A DNA stretch of 27,477 nt from RGIG464 sp045643185 (GTDB lineage: Bacteria > Myxococcota_A > Bradymonadia > UBA4248): the NCBI GenBank assembly GCA_045643185.1, contig JAZUKH010000156.1:1-27477 (forward strand), given 5' to 3'. This document shows positions 22,434 to 27,477 of this stretch, in pieces (position 1 is the stretch's first letter; every line of letters begins with the position of its first letter). The notes beneath the pieces were generated by a model, which was not told the DNA's origin, did no database searches, and saw only the letters and a program-made list of their open reading frames with translations. Position numbers and translations under genes: made by a program.

Positions 22434-24179
22434 ATGAGAAAATATCTACAATATTTATGCGCACTGACGGCGTGTGCGCTGGTCCTGGCCGGTTGCGGTG
22501 ACGGATCTGATAAAGGCGCTGGATTTGGTGAAAAGTGTGAAAAAACGTCGGATTGCAATGACGGCGTCAACCAGCTGATCTGCGCCAACCAGGTCTGTAT
22601 CGCGCACTGCGCTCAGACGGGGTGTACCGACAAAAAAGTGTGTAACGACGAGACTGGGATCTGCCATGACCCCGTGATCGATACCGACAAGCGCGAGTGC
22701 TCTGCGACAAAACCATGTACCGCCCCCGGCAAAGTTTGCAGCGTCGACTACGTCTGCGTGACGGGCTCGTGCTCGAACTTCGTGCCGTGCTACGGCGACA
22801 AGCTTTGCAACTCGGCGTATCAATGCGTCGAATGTCTCACATCGTTTGATTGTGACGGCAAACTGGTTTGCTCGCCCGACGGACGTTGCGTCGACTGCGT
22901 CAGCGATAAAGAGTGCGGCCCCGGGCGTCAGTGCAACGCGGCTTACACGTGCGAGAGCATCGAAGGTTGTAAAGCCGGAACGTGTCCAGCTGGTCAGGCT
23001 TGTGCTCAGGACGGACTTTGCTTTGAAGCCGAGTGTTCGCCGATCGACCAGTGCCCAAAAGACCAGTTTTGTCAGAATAAAAAATGTGTCACGCGCGAAC
23101 AGCGAGTTTGCTATGCCGACAAAGACTGCGGCGACGGCTATGGCTGTGATAACAACAAGTGTGTGCCCGAAAATGCGTGTAGCCTTACACGCGCCTGTCC
23201 CGATGGTCAGATCTGTCTGAACGGGGTGTGCGCCGTGAACGAGCCGGCTGCGTGCGACAATGCTCATCCATGTGCAGACGCCTCACTGACTTGTGTGGCC
23301 GGTCAGTGCCTCGAATGTCATTGCGCTGACGATGAATCGTGCACCACCGACGGAAATTGCGTCAAACGCAATCGCTCCGAGTTGAAAAAGATCAACGTCG
23401 GCGACGAATGTACCTTTGACATACCGGATCCCAATGATGCATACCATTACTGCACTTGGAAACTTGCTGACGGCACCAAATTAAAGACCGAAGAATGCAC
23501 TTATTGTGAAGGAAACCTCAAGTTTAGCTGCATTAACAGCAAGGTTTCGGTCGAAGACTGTGGTGGCGATGTCTGTGCCGATGCGGTTGAGGAAGGCGTC
23601 GGTTGTCATGAACCCTGCTTGGCGAGCCAGACAAATACGTTTTACGGCGTTTGTCTTGATTCATGGGGCGAAAAGTTCTCATTTACCCAGCAATGCTCCA
23701 AAACGCGTGATGGCAAACTCGTCTGGTCGCTCCAACATGGTTATCAGGACTGCTTGCTTGACTGTAAGCAGGGACGCTGCACGTTCGTGCCGCCCGAATT
23801 TAATCAACAATGCACGACGGCAGACTATCCAGATGCCTGTCAGGGGGATTGGCTGACCTACTGTTATTCAACGAGCTCAAGCCCCATCTACGGTGGCAGC
23901 AAACAGGGAACGGCATGCAGTACATTGGGTGACGCCTATTTCTGCGCGCTTCCGAGTGCACGCGCCCTCGAATACGAGCCCAAGATCATGGCTGATTGCG
24001 TGACGAGTTGCAAACAGAGCGGTGAACGCACACAGCTTTGTTTCAAAGACGAGGATGGTCAGCAATACAGCGACAGTTACATTTGTGCACCGACTGAGGA
24101 CGGCCGTCTTGCTGATTTCCTCATCGACCGCGAGACTTGCAAAGGACTGTGTGACGAAAGTACCGGTAAGTGCATTTAG
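22434..24179 (+). CDS. Cys-rich repeat lipoprotein 2
   Basis: 581 aa from the ATG at 22434, preferred because it gives a standard signal peptide (MRKYLQ... to LAGC, Cys21). An in-frame ATG at 22413 would add seven residues; neither has a good ribosome site. Residues about 30-310 are Cys-rich short repeats as in lipoprotein 1 (e.g. CNAAYTCESIEGCKAGTCP). Residues about 320-581 hold two larger Cys-containing domains, the last (about 455-581) sharing a pattern with lipoprotein 1: C.G.WL.YC, a YSDSYIC block and a closing C..LCDESTGKC. Exported, lipid-anchored and disulfide-rich; no enzymatic motif. It starts only 50 nt after palindromic element C. Confidence 0.83.
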   Translation: MRKYLQYLCALTACALVLAGCGDGSDKGAGFGEKCEKTSDCNDGVNQLICANQVCIAHCAQTGCTDKKVCNDETGICHDPVIDTDKRECSATKPCTAPGKVCSVDYVCVTGSCSNFVPCYGDKLCNSAYQCVECLTSFDCDGKLVCSPDGRCVDCVSDKECGPGRQCNAAYTCESIEGCKAGTCPAGQACAQDGLCFEAECSPIDQCPKDQFCQNKKCVTREQRVCYADKDCGDGYGCDNNKCVPENACSLTRACPDGQICLNGVCAVNEPAACDNAHPCADASLTCVAGQCLECHCADDESCTTDGNCVKRNRSELKKINVGDECTFDIPDPNDAYHYCTWKLADGTKLKTEECTYCEGNLKFSCINSKVSVEDCGGDVCADAVEEGVGCHEPCLASQTNTFYGVCLDSWGEKFSFTQQCSKTRDGKLVWSLQHGYQDCLLDCKQGRCTFVPPEFNQQCTTADYPDACQGDWLTYCYSTSSSPIYGGSKQGTACSTLGDAYFCALPSARALEYEPKIMADCVTSCKQSGERTQLCFKDEDGQQYSDSYICAPTEDGRLADFLIDRETCKGLCDESTGKCI

Positions 24180-24194
24180 CGCGCATGTAGAGTC

Positions 24195-24240
24195 GCGCGG
24201 TCCGCACGGTTCTACGTGCGCGGTCCGCACGGTTCTACGT
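24195..24240 (+). repeat. 23-bp perfect tandem repeat (two copies)
   Basis: Bases 24195-24217 and 24218-24240 are identical and directly adjacent; each contains GGTCCGCACGGTTCTACGT. With the preceding GTAGAGTCG this makes an imperfect palindrome like the GTAGAGACG family. It lies 15 nt after the lipoprotein 2 stop. Confidence 0.88.
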
Positions 24241-24279
24241 GCACAGTAACAAAAAAAACACCTTCCCCTTCAAAAAAAC

Positions 24280-24308
24280 TTGCAACGTGTCAGTGCGTGT
24301 GGTACGAT
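24280..24308 (+). promoter_or_regulatory. Possible promoter of lipoprotein 3
   Basis: TTGCAA (24280-24285), 17-nt spacer, TACGAT (24303-24308); would give a leader of about 110 nt. Confidence 0.45.
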
Positions 24309-24427
24309 GTAGGTAATTTGGGACCGATGTGGTTAAAACGGAACCAATGTGTGTGCGTGTTCCACCTGACGTGTAACGTTCGAGACACGCTGTTTATTCT
24401 AAAAAAGAAAATTTAGAGAGGTACGAT

Positions 24428-26005
24428 ATGAAAAAAATTAGTCTTGCTATGTTGATCACCCTTCTTGGCGCTGGTCTGGTTTATGGTTGCGGTGACGACG
24501 ACGATGATGATGACACGGTCGATTGTTCGACCGTCACTTGCACCGCTGTTGCCAATGCTGACGGTGTCGCTTCTGATGTCGATGGCGAATGCAAATGCGC
24601 CTATACCTGCAAAACCGGTTACGACAAAGTTGACGACGCTTCTGTCGAAGGCGGCATGAAATGCGTAGAAAAGAAAACCGACGACAAAAAAGAAGACGAC
24701 AAGAAAGATGACAAAGTCGATTGCTCGACCACCACTTGCACCGCCGTTGCCAATGCTGACGGTGTCGCTTCTGCCGTCGATGGCGAATGCAAATGCGCCT
24801 ATACCTGCAAAAACGGTTACAAGAAAGTTGACGATGCTTCTGCCGAAGGCGGTATGAAATGCGAAGAAGACAAGACTGGCGACGATAAAGAATGCTCTTC
24901 CGACACTGACTGCAAAGACAGCTCGAAGCCCAAATGCAATGAAAGCAATGTTTGTGTTGCGGATCCCAGCGTCAACAATGGCTGCGCCGACAACAAAGAA
25001 TGCTGCGAAGCCAAACCCTGCGCCAATAATCTGACCTGCAGCGATGCTGGCAAATGCCTCGGCAAAAATGGTGATATCTGCCTCGGTAACGACGAATGCG
25101 AATCCAATTACTGCGATCTTAGCGATTCTGAAAACGGCAAATGCGCTGACAAACCTGCTGAAAATCCCCCTGTCACCGACAACCGCGAGGATTGCAACAC
25201 GGACGCTGATTGCAACGCCGCTGCCCCCGAAGGCGTTTCTGGCGCGCCCGAAGAAGGCGGTGACCCCGCCATCTGCCTCGGCAATAAATGCACGACGGCG
25301 AGTTGGTTGCGTCTGAAAGAATGTGCCGATACGGACGATGGTGTTTGCATCGGTAATAAAGCCTTTTTCTGCTCGGATGGTGGTGACGACGGTGCTTGGA
25401 GTAGCCTCTGGGATTATGAAACATGCGATAATGGTTGCGAAGTCGTCAGTGGTGTTGCTCAGTGCAAAGCCAAAGAAGTTGTTGTTGTCGATCCTGGTGT
25501 GTGCAACGAAGCGAATTTAGGTTACCGACAGTTTAGTTGTTCTGGGGATGCAGACACAGAGAATAGTGGAGCATTTCTCACAGCTGTAACGAAAGAATGT
25601 AAGAAAGTTGCAGATGCTTATGATTGGGTTGAAACAACTTCAAAATGTTCATCTGGCTCGAATAGCTGCTGGCCTGAAGCTGCTGCTTTAGGTTGTACTG
25701 CAGCATGGGGACCGTTTAAAGATAATGATGCTGAATGTTACAGTAACCATAACAACTGTAAATCAGGTTATTGTACAAAGGATAGTGTCTGCGCTGATAA
25801 ACAAGCGGTTGGTGCTGATTGCGCTAATAAATGGGATTCTGCAGAAAATGCAGCTTGTAATAGTGGCTTCTGCAATAATGACTTAAAGTGCGAACTCAAA
25901 CGTGCTAATGGTGAAGATTGTTCGGATGCTAAGGGTAAATCCAATAACAGTGCATGTGCATCTGGTTGGTGTGATTCCAACACGTTGAAATGTAGTGCCA
26001 AATAA
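24428..26005 (+). CDS. Cys-rich repeat lipoprotein 3 (mosaic)
   Basis: 525 aa. Signal peptide 1-20 with lipobox LVYGC (Cys21), then seven Asp. Two near-identical 49-residue repeats follow (DNA 24518-24664 and 24716-24862), joined by a Lys/Asp-rich linker; each has CTAVANADGVAS and four more Cys. Next come short Cys repeats (about 155-245), a middle domain (about 280-350) and a C-terminal part (about 358-525) with CxSGYC/CNSGFC/CASGWC units. From about base 25510 to the end, codon use shifts to A/T-ending codons (AAT, GCA, TGT, GAT), unlike the C/G-ending codons before, a sign that the C-terminal third has a different origin. Ribosome site GAGAGG lies about 6 nt before the ATG. Surface or periplasmic; function unknown. 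Confidence 0.83.
   Translation: MKKISLAMLITLLGAGLVYGCGDDDDDDDTVDCSTVTCTAVANADGVASDVDGECKCAYTCKTGYDKVDDASVEGGMKCVEKKTDDKKEDDKKDDKVDCSTTTCTAVANADGVASAVDGECKCAYTCKNGYKKVDDASAEGGMKCEEDKTGDDKECSSDTDCKDSSKPKCNESNVCVADPSVNNGCADNKECCEAKPCANNLTCSDAGKCLGKNGDICLGNDECESNYCDLSDSENGKCADKPAENPPVTDNREDCNTDADCNAAAPEGVSGAPEEGGDPAICLGNKCTTASWLRLKECADTDDGVCIGNKAFFCSDGGDDGAWSSLWDYETCDNGCEVVSGVAQCKAKEVVVVDPGVCNEANLGYRQFSCSGDADTENSGAFLTAVTKECKKVADAYDWVETTSKCSSGSNSCWPEAAALGCTAAWGPFKDNDAECYSNHNNCKSGYCTKDSVCADKQAVGADCANKWDSAENAACNSGFCNNDLKCELKRANGEDCSDAKGKSNNSACASGWCDSNTLKCSAK
24518..24862 (+). repeat. 147-bp intragenic duplication in lipoprotein 3
   Basis: Units 24518-24664 and 24716-24862 have equal length and differ at only a few positions; they are separated by a 51-nt Lys/Asp-coding linker. 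The identity at third codon positions indicates a recent duplication. Confidence 0.88.
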
Positions 26006-26030
26006 TTTTTGTAGCGATACATAAAATTCA

Positions 26031-26061
26031 AAAAAAGCCCCTGTTCACAGGGGCTTTTTTG
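26031..26061 (+). terminator. Intrinsic terminator of lipoprotein 3
   Basis: AGCCCCTG (26036-26043) pairs perfectly with CAGGGGCT (26048-26055), flanked by A and T runs, 25 nt after the stop. A second weaker hairpin (CGCCCGTT near 26075 with AACGGGCG near 26108, then TTTTTT) follows. Confidence 0.93.
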
Positions 26062-26176
26062 TAGTATCTACACGCGCCCGTTGTGAACTGAATAAAATTC
26101 GGCTCATAACGGGCGTAGAAGTTTTTTACGTGAATTCGATTCAGTTTCTCGCCTTGTGGCGAATGGAATACAGCTT

Positions 26177-27085
26177 ATGATGAAGAAATACGGATGGTTG
26201 GCGATCGCGGCGTTGTTGAGTGCAGGTTTCGTGTCTGCGTGCGATGACGACGACTCGAGCGCCTCGAAAGCAAAGAACGGTGAACCCTGTAATGCTGCCT
26301 CGGAATGCGAAAGCCAGTATTGTGACGCGAATCACTTTTGTGCCGCTCCAAAACTCGCCAACGGCGCTGTGTGCAACGGCGCGAACGAATGCCTGAGCCA
26401 ATACTGCGGCGCGGACCACTATTGCGCTGATCGACCGACGGCTTTGCTCGAAAACGGAGCTCAGTGCACCAAATCGTCCGAGTGTAAGAGCGATTTTTGT
26501 AACGACCAGAGTGTTTGCGCCGACAAGTCGTCGACGCAGAGCTTGTTGGCGAATGGCGACGCCTGCGAACGCAACGATCAGTGCGCCAGCAAGATCTGTG
26601 AATCAAAAAAATGTGTGGCTCAGGCGACGCCGGTGACTGGCCCAAAAGAGATTGGTGACCCTTGTAACGACCACGGTGATTGTGGTTTCGGCATGTTCTG
26701 CAACAATTACGCGTGTGATGTCATCACGAATATGAAAGGAACGGCTTGTTCTGCCGGCTCGCTCGGACAGTGTATCGGTGGGGCACTCGTCACGTGCCTT
26801 TCCTGGACAGATGCTAGCTACTTCTACGATGTTAAGGTCTGTGGCGATAACGAAAAATGTGTTGTTGTCAACGAAAATGCGGCGTGTGCTGAAGCCTGCA
26901 CCGAGGCTGATGTTGATAAAGAATACACCACCTGCGATCCCGAAAATACAGATGAAGAGGGGTGGTCCATGGGCGTGTTGATCCACAAGTGCGTCAAGGT
27001 CAATAACGACTATGTCTACGCCGTCGTGGATTGGAAAAATTGCGACTATGGCCAATGGTGTGGCAAAACAAATAATTGCGAGTAA
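26177..27085 (+). CDS. Cys-rich repeat lipoprotein 4
   Basis: 302 aa from the ATG at 26177; the next codon is also ATG, and an in-frame GTG seven codons upstream is less likely. The signal peptide ends at FVSAC with Cys22, followed by Asp-Asp-Asp-Asp. Residues about 33-150 are four or five repeats of the type NGxxCxxxxECxSxYCxxxxxCA, close to those ending lipoprotein 3. Residues about 160-302 form a larger Cys domain (CIGGALVTC, CAEACTEAD, closing CDYGQWCGKTNNC) matching the C-terminal domains of lipoproteins 1 and 2. It is followed after 18 nt by lipoprotein 5, so the two are probably one operon. Confidence 0.84.
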   Translation: MMKKYGWLAIAALLSAGFVSACDDDDSSASKAKNGEPCNAASECESQYCDANHFCAAPKLANGAVCNGANECLSQYCGADHYCADRPTALLENGAQCTKSSECKSDFCNDQSVCADKSSTQSLLANGDACERNDQCASKICESKKCVAQATPVTGPKEIGDPCNDHGDCGFGMFCNNYACDVITNMKGTACSAGSLGQCIGGALVTCLSWTDASYFYDVKVCGDNEKCVVVNENAACAEACTEADVDKEYTTCDPENTDEEGWSMGVLIHKCVKVNNDYVYAVVDWKNCDYGQWCGKTNNCE

Positions 27086-27103
27086 GCAGAGAAGGAGATT
27101 TTT

Positions 27104-27477
27104 ATGTGTAACCCGGTTAAAGTGTTATCCGTGCTGGCTTTGGCGGCCTGCGTTTGCTGTGCCTGCGACGATAACAATGACAAATCCGGTAGCGTCGGTG
27201 ACGCGTGTCACGATGCCAACGATTGTTTAATTGAAAACACCTGTTCAAATGGCGTTTGCGTTAAGCGTTGCTCCAAGACGTCATGTCCGAAGGGGAGCGT
27301 TTGCACTGACGACGGTTTGTGCATTCCGGAAAGCCTCGTTCAAGAATGTTCTAAGACTAACCCGTGCAAAGATAACAACAAAACGTGCATTAACAATCGT
27401 TGTGTGGCCAAAGCGGGTTGCACGTCTGATGCTGAATGTGCTTCACAAAACAAGGTTTGTCGAAACCAGGCCTGTGT
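27104..27477 (+). CDS. Cys-rich repeat lipoprotein 5 (3' partial)
   Basis: The ATG at 27104 has a very good ribosome site (AAGGAG, 7-8 nt upstream) and the frame stays open for 124 codons to the window edge. The product starts MCNPVKVLSVLALAAC and has two candidate lipidation sites: Cys16 (LAAC) or Cys21 (CCACDD); the second matches the Cys-Asp-Asp start of the other lipoproteins. From residue about 35 the same Cys repeats begin (e.g. CSNGVCVKRCSKTSCPKG, CINNRCVAKAGC), closest to lipoprotein 1. The gene lies 18 nt after lipoprotein 4. Confidence 0.88.
   Translation, partial: MCNPVKVLSVLALAACVCCACDDNNDKSGSVGDACHDANDCLIENTCSNGVCVKRCSKTSCPKGSVCTDDGLCIPESLVQECSKTNPCKDNNKTCINNRCVAKAGCTSDAECASQNKVCRNQAC

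Noticed and set aside
5237..26090. Shared 12-mer CGTTGTGAACTG at 5237-5248 and 26079-26090
   Set aside because: Only two short matches in weakly similar surroundings; not enough to call a repeat family.

Overview
The window most likely comes from an uncultured Gram-negative, Myxococcota-like (former Deltaproteobacteria) bacterium, possibly gut- or rumen-associated. The basis is a run of tandem cysteine-rich lipoproteins, a TPR-type Ser/Thr kinase, an FHA-like membrane protein and a SecA with a very long tail. These sit next to genes more often met in anaerobic gut bacteria: serC beside DUF1015, the ygeY/ygeW pair, and a LysM-amidase-phage-tail-lysozyme protein. This placement is inference from gene content only; no rRNA, tRNA or other phylogenetic marker apart from secA is present.

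Layout. 1-1932: 3' part of a secreted cell-wall hydrolase, closed by a clear terminator. 2081-9563: a minus-strand block holding a triple-repeat DUF3761 membrane protein, a DUF1015 protein, serC, a large lipoprotein and a TPR-Ser/Thr kinase; the last two are nearly fused (kinase stop, 2 nt, lipoprotein start). 9564-10042: a regulatory and repeat-rich divergent region. 10043-13792: secA, with about 400 extra C-terminal residues carrying four SMA(E/D)-type repeats. 13901-16191: a minus-strand pair of an FHA-like anchored protein and a radical SAM/SPASM protein. 16192-17444: 1.25 kb without a credible gene but with direct and inverted repeats. 17445-20004: ygeY and ygeW, separated by a region in which the ygeY terminator and the ygeW promoter overlap. 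20240-27477: five consecutive lipoproteins with many Cys-rich repeats; the last runs off the window.

How the genes may fit together. serC and DUF1015 point to serine/phosphoserine metabolism. ygeY and ygeW belong to the poorly understood purine/amide catabolic set linked to selenium-dependent hydroxylases. SecA exports the many signal-peptide proteins seen here. The kinase-lipoprotein pair and the FHA-like protein suggest phosphorylation-dependent signalling linked to the envelope.

The most notable non-coding signal is a dispersed nested palindrome of about 105-125 bp found three times (9588-9692, 17078-17200 inverted, 22275-22384). Its end arms are conserved, its outermost stem shows compensatory changes, and its inner palindrome varies; a minimal copy lies at 9828-9853. 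The inner palindromes resemble free-standing palindromes of about 29 nt elsewhere in the window. No CRISPR array, tRNA, rRNA, complete transposase or phage module was found.
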